Part shown: piece after piece, positions 1 to 8,514 of the stretch
How the letters are laid out: every line of letters starts with the position of its first letter
Position numbering within the stretch: position 1 is the first letter of the stretch
Assembly (NCBI GenBank): GCA_001017865.1
Contig: LATQ01000001.1
Location: 2,775,634 to 2,786,056, forward strand
DNA from: Rhodococcus sp. IITR03
Lineage (GTDB): Bacteria > Actinomycetota > Actinomycetes > Mycobacteriales > Mycobacteriaceae
Direction: 5' to 3'
DNA: 10,423 nt
The notes under the pieces: generated by a model
The model's input: the letters and a program-made list of their open reading frames with translations, nothing else
What the model was told of the DNA's origin: nothing
The model's database searches: none
Program-made: the position numbers and the translations under genes

Positions 1-1123
1 GGAGATGGTCACGTCCCCGACGCCCTCGCGCTCGTCGCGACGACGACCTTCGCCGCAGGTCCGGCACGCAACCGCGCCATCGCGGTCTTCGCGGCCATGA
101 CCGGTGTCGGGTCCATCGCCGGACTGATCCTCGGTGGTGCGCTCACCCAGGTGTCGTGGCGCTGGATCTTCCTCATCAACGTCCCCATCGGCGTCCTCAT
201 CGTCGTGCTCGCCGCGATCGCGCTGCGCGAGACCGCCTCCGAACGGCTCGCGCTCGACGTGCCCGGCGCGATCCTCGCGACGCTCGGATGCACCGGCCTG
301 GTCTTCGGTCTCACCGAGGGTCCCGAAGTCGGTTGGTCGAGCCCCTCGGTGATCGGCGCGATCGTCGTCGGCTTCGTGCTGCTCGGAGTGTTCCTGCTCG
401 TCGAGCGGCGGGCCGAGAACCCGCTGCTGCCGTTCGTGCTGTTCCGCAACAAGGACCGCGTCGCGACCTTCATAGCGATCTTCTTCGCGGGCGCCGTGAT
501 GTTCAGCCTCGCGGCCTTCGTCGCCCTGTTCGTGCAGGACATCCTCGGCTACAGCCCGCTCGCCGCGGGTCTGGCTTCGTGCCGTTCGCCTTCGGCCTCG
601 GCGGTGCCGCCGCAGTGTCGTCGAAGATGGTCGCGCGCATCGAACCGCGCTGGCTCGTGGTCACCGGCTCGGCGATCATGACCGTCAGCCTGCTCTACGG
701 CTCGACCATGGACGGCAACGTCCGCTACTTCCCGACCCTGTTCGTGCTGGTGCTCGTCGTCGGGTTCGGGGTCGGTCTGGCCGTGGTCCCGCTGCCGCTG
801 TGCGCGATCTCCGGGGTGGGACCGCACGAGATCGGACCGCTCTCGGCGATCGCGCAGGTCGCCCAGACTCTCGGAGGTCCGGTCGGCCTCGGTGTGATCG
901 GGGCGATGGCCACCTCGCGGACGATGTCGCTCGGTGGTGTCTCCGGAACCGTCGCCGATATGACCGACGCCCAGCTCGTCGCCCAGGGCGAGGGATACAT
1001 GTTCGCGCTCGTCGGATGCGCCGTGTGCGCGGTGATCGCCGGCGTCGCGGCGCTGTTCATCCGCTTCACGCCCGAAGAGGTCGCGCAGGCACAGGAGCCG
1101 AGAAGGCCGCGCAGACCTCCTGA
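1..1123 (+). CDS. DHA2/EmrB-type MFS multidrug exporter, 5'-truncated, frameshifted
   Basis: This is the 3' part of a proton-coupled drug exporter in the inner membrane. The motif-C-like stretch GVGSIAGLILGGAL (bases about 103-144) and SWRWIFLINVPIG just after it are typical of the 14-TM DHA2 branch. Serial hydrophobic helices follow to about base 1065. The visible ~374 codons would begin near TM4, so roughly 115 N-terminal residues lie outside the window. The frame breaks twice. At 573-574 a G seems missing (restored AAGLGFVPFAFGLGG). At about 1097 a G seems missing (restored VAQAQEAEKAAQTS, stop 1121-1123). A further missing C in the run at 15-18 would give MVTSPDALALV, also family-like. 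These look like base-call errors, not decay. The transported drug is unknown. The family call is strong; intactness in the organism is inferred. Confidence 0.88.
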
Positions 1124-1176
1124 CCGCTCGACCGCTGTGGCGGATGAGTGTGCTCACGCCTGCCACGCAGGACCCC

Positions 1177-1186
1177 CGGGTACCCG
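1177..1186. repeat. 10-bp perfect palindrome in the MFS-FUSC gap
   Basis: CGGGTACCCG is self-complementary and lies 6 bp upstream of the chosen FUSC start, inside the 69-bp gap after the MFS gene. It could be an operator half-site pair or chance. No second copy was noticed in the window. The rest of the gap shows no convincing terminator. Confidence 0.25.
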
Positions 1187-1192
1187 ACACTC

Positions 1193-2273
1193 ATGCAGGT
1201 CGGTGTTCTCGAACGGGGTAGATTCGTCGGATCGTGGATCGTCCGCGCGGTGCGCGAGGCCGGACACGAACGGTACGTCGCCCTCCAAGCGTTCCGGTCC
1301 ACGCTCGCCGCGGTGGTCGCGTGGCTCGTCGTGACCGAGGTCTTCCACTTCCAGCAGGCCTTCCTCGCGCCCTACGTCGCGGTCTTCCTCGTCGAGGCGA
1401 CACTCGTGCGCTCGCTCCAGCAGGCGGTGGTGCAGGTCGGGGCAGTGATTGCGGGTCTGCTGGTCGCGGTCGTGGTGACCCGGCTCGTGGAGTCGACGAC
1501 CGCTGCGATCGGAATCGCCGTGGCGGTCGGCTACTTCGCGGGTCGCTGGCGGCGGTTCGGGGCCAGTGGCATCTGGGTGGCGATCACCGCGCTGCTGGTG
1601 ATCGCGACGGGCGCCTCGGACAGCCCGATCCTGCTCGGTGAACGACTCGCGGAGACGATGATCGGCGCCGCGATCGGCGTCGCTGTGACGGCGCTGGTCT
1701 TCCCGCCGGTGTACTCGGCGGGCAAGGAGGCCCGCGAACTCACCGGTGAGCTGCGCGACCTGCTGCGGGACATGGCGTCCGGGTGCCGTGAGGGATCGTC
1801 GGGGGTACGGGACTGGGTGCAGCGCGCGCGGGGCATCGACAGCCTCGTGCAGCGTGCCTTCGACGAATCACGGTGGGCACACGAGAGTGTCCGGATGAAC
1901 CACGCCCCGCCGCTGCACGGGCCGGGGAATGGGCACGCCGCTGGGACCGGACCCTCGACGACCTCTCGTCGGTGTCCAGCGCCGTCGAAGAACTCGCGCA
2001 CGCTCTGGACCAGTCCTCGGCGACGACATCGCCGAAGCCGACCGCGACCGCCTGCGGACGGGGATCGCAGCGATGCTCGACGCCCTCGCCGAGATGGTCG
2101 ATGCCGTGGGGGCGGGCCGGGAAGTCGACCCCGACGGGGCGTGCCGCAGCAATCTCACCGAACTCGAGCGGTTCGCCACCGAATCGGACGACCTGGTCCT
2201 GACCGCGCGACTCGGCGCCGTCCTGCACACGGCCCGCCGGATCGTCGCGGCGATGGGACTCGAGGTCAGGTGA
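1193..2273 (+). CDS. FUSC / aromatic acid exporter-like membrane protein, two frameshifts
   Basis: The N-terminal ~190 residues hold several hydrophobic helices of the fusaric-acid-resistance-like (FUSC) type, with HERYVALQAFRSTLAA before the first helix, then FLAPYVAVFLVEATLVRS and a GRWRRFG turn between helices. ALVFPPVY closes the membrane part. The remainder is a soluble helical domain. Family members export aromatic acids or have unknown roles. The frame breaks at 1900-1901 (one C missing; restored RMNPRPAAARAGEWARR) and at 2019-2020 (one G missing; restored LDQSSGDDIAEADRDRL). The restored protein is about 360 residues and stops at 2271-2273. ATG 1193 is chosen because it leaves the N-terminus family-like, but no good ribosome site precedes it. 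GTG 1250 is an alternative. It may be co-transcribed with the MFS gene. Confidence 0.75.
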
Positions 2274-3008
2274 GCACGACCAGCTCGGTCGGCGACTCCA
2301 CCTCGACCCTCAGTCCCGCCTTCGACGCCACGCGGGCGAGCGCTCCGATATCGCTCGGCTCCGCGCGGGTGAGGACCAGCGCGCGGGCCAGCAGGCCCTT
2401 GTGGTGTTTGTTGAAGTGGCTGACAACCTTGCGGGTGCCGTCGGGCTGCTCGGTGAGCACGGTGGCGGTCACCGCACCCGGCACGGGACCGAGCTGCTGG
2501 TAGACCCCGGAGCGGAGATCGACCACGAGGTCGCCGCCGGCCTCGGCCACCAGCGCGTCGGTGAGTTCGTTCCGCCACACGGACTTCAACGTGCCGAAGC
2601 CGGGCAGTTTCGACCCTCCCGAGAGGCGGTAGGCGGGGATCGGATCCGCAGCCCGGACCGCGCCGAACAGCGCCGACCCGATGCCCAGGCGCCGATAGGC
2701 CTTGTCGCGCTGCGCCTTCGTGAACGCTCCCGCGTCGAGCGCGTCGTACAGCACCCCGGTGTACCGCTCGAGCGCCGGGCGGGTGGGGGAGACCCACAAC
2801 TTCGCGTTGCGTTCGATCTCGTCGGCGCCTTCGTGCCCAGTCCGAGTGCGCGGCTCGACTCCTCGGGGTCGGCAGCGAGGTCGACGAGGGCCTGCACGAG
2901 CATCTCCCGCGTCTCCGTCAACTGCGGCATCGACAGGTCGGCGAGATCGAGCGGCCCGCCGTCGCCGCCGTCGGACTTGGTTTCGGATGGAGGGAGAAGC
3001 ACCAGCAC
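2266..3008 (-). CDS. yaaA: YaaA-family peroxide stress protein (DUF328/UPF0246), one frameshift
   Basis: The protein begins [17 protein letters not shown] and carries the family hallmarks [45 protein letters not shown] and, near the C-terminus, [15 protein letters not shown], which corresponds to the conserved basic motif of this family. In E. coli YaaA is induced by peroxide, lowers free intracellular iron damage and binds DNA. The restored length is about 247 residues, close to the family norm. One base is missing at 2828-2829 (C on the plus strand). Restored, it reads [20 protein letters not shown] at 3008 is preferred because it gives the usual [11 protein letters not shown] start and sits 8 nt after a -10-like box. 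GTG 3032 would add eight residues. The stop overlaps the end of the convergent FUSC gene by 8 bp. Confidence 0.9.
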
Positions 3009-3016
3009 AACCGGTA

Positions 3017-3022
3017 ACCGTA
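3017..3022 (-). promoter_or_regulatory. Candidate -10 box for a leaderless yaaA transcript
   Basis: On the minus strand TACGGT fits the actinobacterial TANNNT -10 pattern and ends 8 nt before the GTG at 3008. That spacing would place the transcription start at or next to the start codon. No Shine-Dalgarno is seen, which agrees with leaderless translation. No clear -35 is visible. Inferred from pattern only. Confidence 0.4.
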
Positions 3023-3047
3023 CCGACGTCACTCGAGGCGGCCACGG

Positions 3048-3053
3048 TAGGCT
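3048..3053 (+). promoter_or_regulatory. Candidate -10 box for a leaderless proS transcript
   Basis: TAGGCT fits TANNNT and ends 8 nt before the GTG at 3062, the same geometry as the yaaA box on the other strand. An AAGG lies only 2 nt before the GTG, too close to act as a ribosome site for it. This supports a leaderless start at GTG 3062. No good -35 is visible. Confidence 0.4.
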
Positions 3054-3061
3054 GCAAGGTC

Positions 3062-4792
3062 GTGATCACCCGCATGTCGCACCTGTTCCTCCGCACCCTC
3101 CGAGACGACCCGGCCGACGCCGAGGTCGCGAGCCACAAGTTGCTGGTCCGAGCCGGATACGTGCGACGTATCGCGCCGGGTGTGTACTCGTGGTTGCCTC
3201 TGGGTCTGCGGGTGCTGCGGCAGATCGAGCGGGTCGTGCGCGAGGAGATGAACTCCATCGGTGCGCAGGAGATCGCTCTGCCCGCGCTGCTGCCGCGCGA
3301 GCCCTACGAGGCCACCAACCGGTGGACGGAATACGGCGACAGCCTGTTCCGGTTGAAGGACCGCAAGGGCGGCGACTACCTCCTCGGCCCCACACACGAG
3401 GAGCTCTTCGCGCTCACCGTCAAGGGTGAGTACAACTCGTACAAGGACTTCCCGGTCACGCTCTACCAGATCCAGACGAAGTACCGCGACGAGGAGCGCC
3501 CCCGCGCCGGCATCCTCCGCGGTCGTGAGTTCGTCATGAAGGACTCCTACAGCTTCGACCTCACCGACGAGGGTCTGGCCCAGTCGTACAAGGCGCACCG
3601 CGACGCCTACGAGCGCATCTTCGCGCGCCTCGGCGTGAAGTACGTGATCGTCTCGGCCACCTCCGGCGCGATGGGCGGCAGCGCCTCCGAGGAGTTCCTG
3701 GCCGACTCGCCCGCAGGTGAGGACACCTACGTGCGGTGCCTCGAGTCCGGCTACGCGGCGAACGTCGAAGCGGTGAAGACCCTCGCGCCGGAACCGCTGC
3801 CGATCGACGGACAGCCCGAAGCGGTCGTGCACGACACCCCCGACACCCCGACGATCGCCTCGCTCGTCGCTTCGGCGTCTGAGGTCCTCGGGCGTGAGGT
3901 CACCGCGGCCGAGACGCTCAAGAACGTCATGGTCAAGGTCCGGCAGCCCGGTGGCGAGTGGGAACTGCTCGGCATCGGCATCCCCGGCGACCGCGAGGTC
4001 GACGACAAGCGCCTCGAGGCCTCGCTCGAGCCCGCCGAGGTGGAGCTGCTCACCGACGCCGACTTCGAGGCCAATTCCTTCCTCGTCAAGGGCTACATCG
4101 GGCCGAAGGCGCTGCTCGCCAACGGTGTCCGCTACCTCGTCGACCCCCGCGTGGTCGACGGCACCAGCTGGATCACCGGCGCGACGAGCAGGCAAGCACG
4201 TCTTCGGCTGGTCGCCGGTCGCGACTTCACCCCGGACGGCACGATCGAGGCCGCCGAGGTGCGCGACGGCGATCCGTCGCCCGACGGAGCCGGCCCGCTC
4301 GTCTCCGCCCGCGGCATCGAGATCGGCCACGTCTTCCAGCTCGGCCGCAAGTACACCGACGCCTTCGCGGTGGACGTCCTCGGCGAGAACGGCAAGCCCG
4401 TCCGCCCCACGATGGGCTCCTACGGTGTCGGCGTGTCGCGTCTCGTCGCGGTGGTCGCCGAACAGCAGCACGACGAGAAGGGCCTGCGCTGGCCGTCGGA
4501 GATCGCGCCGTTCGACGTGCACCTGGTGATCGCCAACAAGGACGAGCAGGCCCGGGAGGGCGCCGAGAACCTCGCCGAGGAACTCTCGAACGCCGGCCTC
4601 GAGGTGCTCCTCGACGACCGCAAGGCGTCGCCCGGCGTGAAGTTCAAGGACTCCGAGCTGCTCGGCATGCCGCTCGTCGTCGTGGTCGGCCGCGGTTTCG
4701 CCGACGGCAAGGTCGAGGTCCGCGACCGTTTCTCCGGCGAGGCCGACGAACTGCCGATCGGTGAGGTCGTCCAGCGCATCGTCTCGCGCTGA
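3062..4792 (+). CDS. proS: Prolyl-tRNA synthetase, bacterial type with editing insertion
   Basis: This essential cytoplasmic enzyme charges tRNA-Pro. The TXE loop GPTHEE is near residue 110. Class II motif 2 is [17 protein letters not shown] (about 141-157), followed by MKDSYSFD. The YbaK-like editing insertion spans about 220-410, and motif 3 [10 protein letters not shown] is near 452. The C-terminal anticodon-binding domain starts around [12 protein letters not shown]. The length, 576 residues as read, matches actinobacterial ProS. The GTG start gives [15 protein letters not shown] 3074 is the alternative. Although the frame is open, residues from about 374 to 382 are scrambled. Single Gs seem missing at 4183, 4191-4192 and 4206-4207, and adding them restores GADEQGKHVFGLVAGRDF (577 residues). 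An intrinsic terminator follows, so it is probably transcribed alone. Confidence 0.97.
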   Translation: MITRMSHLFLRTLRDDPADAEVASHKLLVRAGYVRRIAPGVYSWLPLGLRVLRQIERVVREEMNSIGAQEIALPALLPREPYEATNRWTEYGDSLFRLKDRKGGDYLLGPTHEELFALTVKGEYNSYKDFPVTLYQIQTKYRDEERPRAGILRGREFVMKDSYSFDLTDEGLAQSYKAHRDAYERIFARLGVKYVIVSATSGAMGGSASEEFLADSPAGEDTYVRCLESGYAANVEAVKTLAPEPLPIDGQPEAVVHDTPDTPTIASLVASASEVLGREVTAAETLKNVMVKVRQPGGEWELLGIGIPGDREVDDKRLEASLEPAEVELLTDADFEANSFLVKGYIGPKALLANGVRYLVDPRVVDGTSWITGATSRQARLRLVAGRDFTPDGTIEAAEVRDGDPSPDGAGPLVSARGIEIGHVFQLGRKYTDAFAVDVLGENGKPVRPTMGSYGVGVSRLVAVVAEQQHDEKGLRWPSEIAPFDVHLVIANKDEQAREGAENLAEELSNAGLEVLLDDRKASPGVKFKDSELLGMPLVVVVGRGFADGKVEVRDRFSGEADELPIGEVVQRIVSR

Positions 4793-4805
4793 CCCCCTTG
4801 TCTGC

Positions 4806-4838
4806 CGGTGCCCTCGCACTCTCTGTGCGGGGGCACCG
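4806..4838 (+). terminator. Intrinsic terminator after proS
   Basis: A 14-bp stem (CGGTGCCCTCGCAC with GTGCGGGGGCACCG, one G-U pair) encloses the 5-nt loop TCTCT. It begins 13 nt after the proS stop and is followed by the T-rich TTGTATCTGT. It insulates proS from the iron-regulated operon. Confidence 0.85.
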
Positions 4839-4873
4839 TTGTATCTGTGCGAAGGTGACAATACCGACATCGG

Positions 4874-4892
4874 ATAGGTAACGCTAACCTCA
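4874..4892 (+). promoter_or_regulatory. IdeR/DtxR iron box
   Basis: ATAGGTAACGCTAACCTCA matches the known 19-bp consensus TWAGGTWAGSCTWACCTWA at 16 of 19 positions, including both AGGT and ACCT half-site cores. It lies 33 nt upstream of the binding-protein ATG at 4926, and TAACCT (4885-4890) inside it could itself be the -10. By analogy with known IdeR targets, Fe(II)-bound IdeR would occupy this site and block transcription when iron is plentiful, giving induction under iron limitation. The match is seen; the regulation is inferred. Confidence 0.85.
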
Positions 4893-4906
4893 TTCCGTTC
4901 TTGTGG

Positions 4907-4920
4907 TCTGTCACGACAGA
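4907..4920 (+). repeat. Perfect inverted repeat just upstream of the operon start codon
   Basis: TCTGTC-AC-GACAGA has 6-bp perfect arms and a 2-nt centre, ending 5 nt before ATG 4926. The spacing is too tight for a stable RNA hairpin at full stem length, so a dimeric regulator site is the more likely meaning if it is not chance. It sits where a ribosome site would be expected. Confidence 0.35.
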
Positions 4921-4925
4921 AACGG

Positions 4926-6079
4926 ATGGTGGAAATGAGATCGACGGTGCGGCGGGAGAAGCGGCAGCGGGGCGTGGCGTCGTCGTCCCGGTGGGTCGCC
5001 GCGGGACTCATCGGTGCCCTCGCCTTCACGGCCGGATGCTCGAGCCGCGACACCCAGGAGGCCGACGCATCGACCACGGGTGACGCCGTCACGATCGTCG
5101 ACCAGCGAGGCGAGACGATCACCCTCGACGGTCCGGCCGAGAAGGTGGCCTTCACCGTCATGCCCGCCCCCTCGATCTTCGCGGCGGTCGACCGGAGCTA
5201 CGACCGGATCGTCGGTATCAACCAGTCGACGCTCGTCGCGAACCAGGGCGGGATGTTCGCCACCATGTTCCCGGGCTCGGCCGAGTCGACCACCGTGGCC
5301 GGAAGCGACTTCGTACCCAACGTCGAGACGCTGCTCGAACTCGACCCCGACGTCGTCGTGCAGTGGGGCGACCGCGGCCCGGACGTGGTCGAGCCCATCG
5401 AGTCCGCCGGCTTCCCCGTGGTCGGACTCGAATACGGCACGCAGGAGGACCTGGAAACGTGGATCACTCTGTTCGCGCAGATCGCAGGCAAGCCCGAGCG
5501 CGGTGAGGAACTCGTCGCCTGGCAGCGCGCCGAGATCGAGGAGATGCGCGAGAAGGTCGCCGGACAGGACGCCCCGCGGCCGCGCGCGATGATCCTCTCC
5601 CGCAACGGCGACGCTACAGCACCACGAGCGCCACCGGATACGACGGCTTCCAGTTCGACCTCGTCGGAGCGGACCTCGTCACCGAAGGGTTCGTCTCGGA
5701 TTCCGGACAGGTGAGCCCCGAGCAGATCCTCGCGTGGGATCCCGAGGTCATCATGCTGAGCGGCTTCGACCAGAGCACCCCGGCCGACATCTACGCCGAC
5801 CCGCGTCTGGCGAGCGTGAGCGCCGTGCAGAACCGCCGCGTCTACAAGACCCCGCTCGGCGGTTACCGCTGGCAGGTGCCGAGTGCCGAGTCTCCGCTGA
5901 TGTGGGACTGGATGTTCCGCATCCTGTACCCGCAGGAGCAGAGCGGTGAGTTCCGCGACGACATCCGCGCCGCCTTCGACGACCTGTTCGCCTACGAGAT
6001 CTCCGAGGACGAGATCGACCAGGTGCTGCGCTTCGACCTGAACCGGGATGCCGCGAGCTATGACCAGTTCGCCCGTTGA
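4926..6079 (+). CDS. ABC importer binding lipoprotein, siderophore/metal-chelate type, one frameshift
   Basis: This extracytoplasmic binding protein captures an iron chelate or metal complex for the downstream permease. A basic N-terminus and hydrophobic stretch end in a lipobox-like LAFTAGC (Cys at about residue 38), so it should be a membrane-anchored lipoprotein. The two-lobed fold is suggested by ITLDGPAEKVAF, then PNVETLLELDPDVVVQWGD, and in the second lobe SPEQILAWDPEVIMLSG, NRRVYKTPLGGYRWQVPS and SPLMWDWMFRILYP. The last part resembles the MolA/HemV-2-like branch rather than classic FepB-like proteins. One G seems missing at 5611. Restored, it reads RNGDGYSTTSATGYDGFQF, and the protein is about 384 residues. 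ATG 4935 is an alternative start. It is the first gene behind the iron box and overlaps the permease gene. The ligand is unknown. Confidence 0.88.
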
Positions 6080-7154
6080 CGCGACGGCCCGCTCGACCTC
6101 CCCGGCGTCGGTCTCGACGCCGCGGCAGGCGAGGTGGGGCCGTAATCCGCTGATCATCGCGGGTTTCACCGCACTGGTCGTGGTGGTCGCTCTCGTCGCG
6201 CTGGCAGTGGGACGCTACTTCGTCCCGCCGAACGAGATCGTCCGCCTGCTCGCCGGCCAGATCCTTCCCCTCCGCGAGACGTGGACGCAACAGGAGAGCA
6301 CGGTCGTCCTCGACGTCCGCCTGCCTCGCGTGCTGCTGTCCATCCTGATCGGCGCCGGACTGGCGCTCACCGGCGCCGTGATGCAGGGGGTCTTCCGCAA
6401 TCCCCTCGCGAGCGCACAGATCCTGGGAGTGTCCTCCGGTGCCTCCTTCGGAGGCGTGCTGGTGCTGCTCGTCGGACTCGGCGGAGTCGCCCTCGTCGGA
6501 GGCGCTTTCATCGGCGGGGTGATCGCCCTGCTGCTGGTCCTCACGATCGCGCGGGCCGTCCCGGGGGCACCACTGCTCATGATCATCCTCGGCGGGACCG
6601 TCGTGGGCGCGATGTTCCAGGCGATGGTCTCGTTCATCACCTATATCGCCGATCCCTACAGTGAACTGCCGTCGATCGTCTTCTGGCTCATGGGATCTCT
6701 TGCCACTGCCAGTTACGGGAAACTCGCGATCGCCGCGGTGCCGATCCTCCTGCCCGCCCTCGTGGTACTCGCGCTGCGCTGGCGTTTGAACATCCTGTCG
6801 ATGGGGGACGAGGACGCCGTTGCGCTCGGCCTGCGCCCGCAACGCCTGCGGCTGCTGCTGCTCGGCTGCGTCGCGATGATCACCGCCGCTGCGGTGGCGG
6901 TCTCGGGTGTCATCGGATGGGTGGGCCTGGTCGTGCCGCACCTGGTGCGCATGATGATCGGCACCGACAACCGGATGGTGCTGCCCGTCAGCGCGCTGCT
7001 CGGCGCCGCCTATCTCACCGCCATCGACACCCTGTCGCGCGTGCTCGGCACCGCCGAGATCCCCATCGGCATCCTCACCGCGATCATCGGTGCGCCATTC
7101 TTCGTCGCCCTGCTGATCCGCAACCGAACCCGACTGTGGGGTAGCGATGCTTGA
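6060..7154 (+). CDS. FecCD/BtuC-family ABC importer permease
   Basis: This is the inner-membrane channel subunit of a type II importer for iron-siderophores, heme, cobalamin or similar chelates. Hydrophobic helices run through the 364-residue protein. Family signatures include RLPRVLLSILIGAGLALTGA, MQGVFRNPLASAQILGVSSG, a central FWLMGSLATASYGKL, and GWVGLVVPHLVRMMIGTDNR, the cytoplasmic coupling region that contacts the ATPase. The C-terminus PIGILTAIIGAPFFVALLIR is typical. ATG 6060 overlaps the upstream gene by 20 bp; ATG 6048 would add four residues. The reading frame is intact throughout, unlike its neighbours. Only one permease gene is present, so it should act as a homodimer. The family is clear and the substrate is not. 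Confidence 0.95.
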   Translation: MTSSPVDATARSTSPASVSTPRQARWGRNPLIIAGFTALVVVVALVALAVGRYFVPPNEIVRLLAGQILPLRETWTQQESTVVLDVRLPRVLLSILIGAGLALTGAVMQGVFRNPLASAQILGVSSGASFGGVLVLLVGLGGVALVGGAFIGGVIALLLVLTIARAVPGAPLLMIILGGTVVGAMFQAMVSFITYIADPYSELPSIVFWLMGSLATASYGKLAIAAVPILLPALVVLALRWRLNILSMGDEDAVALGLRPQRLRLLLLGCVAMITAAAVAVSGVIGWVGLVVPHLVRMMIGTDNRMVLPVSALLGAAYLTAIDTLSRVLGTAEIPIGILTAIIGAPFFVALLIRNRTRLWGSDA

Positions 7155-7900
7155 CGCGAAATCCATCTCGTTCCGGTACTCGGCCAAGGGGCCGTGGATC
7201 TTCGAGGACGTCACGGTCACCGCGAGTGCCGGTGAGGTTCTCGCTGTGCTCGGGCCGAACGCGCGCGGCAAGACGACGATGCTCAAGTGTCTGTCCGGCC
7301 TGCTCACACCGGTCACCGGGACCGTCACGTCCTCGGGCACCATCGGATACGTGCCGCAGAGTCATGCGGTGGCGTTCTCGTTCACCGTGCTCGACATCGT
7401 GCTCATGGGACGCGCCCGCAAGGTGCGCATCTACAGCAGCCCCACGAATGCCGACCGTGACGCCGCTCTGGACGCACTCGGTCGCGTCGGCATCCTCCAT
7501 CTGGCCGACCGCGATTACGGCGGTCTGAGCGGGGGCGAACGGCAGCTCGTCCTCATCGCCCGGGCCTGGTGTCCGGCTGCGACACGATCGTGCTCGACGA
7601 GCCGGCCTCCGCCCTCGACCTGCGGAATCAGGCACGTGTGCTCACGGTTCTGCGCGGCCTGGCCGACGACGGGATGGCCGTGGTCATGACGACCCATCAT
7701 CCCGATCACGCCCTGCACATCGCCGAGCGTTCGATGCTCATGGTCTCTGCTGACGACCAGCGGTCGGTGCCACCCGGGAGCTGCTCGGCGACGAGTTGCT
7801 CAGTGAGATGTACGGCGTGCCGATCGTCACCGCCGACGTCGCGACACCGAGTGCACTCCGGCGGTTGACGGTTCCGGATTTCGGACGGGGGATCGCATGA
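7147..7900 (+). CDS. ABC importer ATPase (FepC/BtuD type), two frameshifts
   Basis: This cytoplasmic ATPase powers the FecCD permease. Walker A is GPNARGKTT (about residues 38-46), with Ala where many have Gly or Ser. The Q-loop is YVPQSH, the ABC signature LSGGERQLVLIARA, Walker B TIVLDEPASALD and the H-loop TTHH. Its ATG overlaps the permease stop by 8 bp, preceded by GGGG. One C seems missing at 7565-7566 (restored ARALVSGCDTIVLDEP) and one G at 7766-7767 (restored DDQRSGATRELLGDELL). The restored protein is about 251 residues, a normal length, and its TGA at 7898-7900 overlaps the next ATG. Without these repairs it would lose Walker B, which would make the whole importer non-functional. 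Base-call error is the better explanation. Confidence 0.92.
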
Positions 7901-8514
7901 GCGTCCTGAAAGCGGTGATGGCGCCGCGCGACGGTGCGCTGGTCGACGGCTTCCGTGAGATCGACGTCTACGACCTGCCGTCCGTGTGCGGGCCCGAGGT
8001 CACCGGTATCTACTTCACCGGCGACGTCGATCAGGAGTATCTGTTCGACAACCGCGATGTGCTCGACGCGTTCGTCGCGCGAGGCGGCAGAGTTCTGATC
8101 AACGGTCACGTCCAGCGGATCTTCCTCACCGGCCTCACACGGTGGCGCAAGCTCGAATTCCGCAACCCCTCGGATCTCGCCCTGCGCCGGGTGAACGAGC
8201 ATCCGGTCTGGGCCGGGATCGATCCGAAGGCCTTGCTGTACAACAGCGGTCGCCGGGAGCCGGTGCCCTTCGAGGAACTCGAACGTATCGGCGTGGCCGG
8301 TTTCTACGGCCGGGGATGCTATCTCGACATGCCCGACGGCGCACAGGTGGTGCACACCCTCGGACGTACCCGCGCGCCGATCGACTACGAGTACCGGCTC
8401 GGACAAGGACGGGTGCTCGTGCACGGTGGCAACGACCTGCTGCAGTTCGCCGGCGAGCACCGAGGCACCGCGCATCTTCGTACGCAGATCCTCGACTGGC
8501 TGGAGGGCCGATGA
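7897..8514 (+). CDS. Class I glutamine-amidotransferase/ThuA-like fold protein, function unknown
   Basis: I do not recognise a named gene. The 205-residue soluble protein has no signal peptide or membrane segment. Its middle (LDAFVARGGRVLINGHVQ), a HPVWAGI segment and the late IDYEYRLGQGRVLVHGGND are the order of elements seen in ThuA-like and other class I glutamine-amidotransferase-like domains. A Cys occurs in FYGRGCYLD, but no convincing Cys-His-Glu triad is visible, so true amidotransferase activity is doubtful. It starts on an ATGA overlap with the ATPase stop, with GGGGGA 4 nt upstream, and ends on an ATGA overlap with the next gene. Such coupling argues that it works with the importer, perhaps on the imported ligand. 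The fold call is an inference from pattern only. Confidence 0.5.
   Translation: MSVLKAVMAPRDGALVDGFREIDVYDLPSVCGPEVTGIYFTGDVDQEYLFDNRDVLDAFVARGGRVLINGHVQRIFLTGLTRWRKLEFRNPSDLALRRVNEHPVWAGIDPKALLYNSGRREPVPFEELERIGVAGFYGRGCYLDMPDGAQVVHTLGRTRAPIDYEYRLGQGRVLVHGGNDLLQFAGEHRGTAHLRTQILDWLEGR

Noticed and set aside
1219..1234. TAGATT at 1219-1224 followed 9 nt later by GTG 1234, as a leaderless FUSC promoter
   Set aside because: GTG 1234 is out of frame with the FUSC protein and would need an extra indel of the rarer sign. ATG 1193 needs none.
3029..5161. Long open frame (710 codons) on the minus strand across proS
   Set aside because: It lies opposite proS and the start of the binding-protein gene. 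Its translation is low-complexity, rich in D/E/R/V, as expected of the antisense of high-GC coding DNA, and it shows no family motif.
5751..7343. Long open frame (530 codons) on the minus strand across the permease gene
   Set aside because: Opposite an unmistakable FecCD gene. The product is rich in H, D, R, Q and G with no domain, a typical antisense shadow.
7897..8514. Calling this gene a functional glutamine amidotransferase
   Set aside because: Only a fold-like order of elements is visible; the catalytic triad is not.
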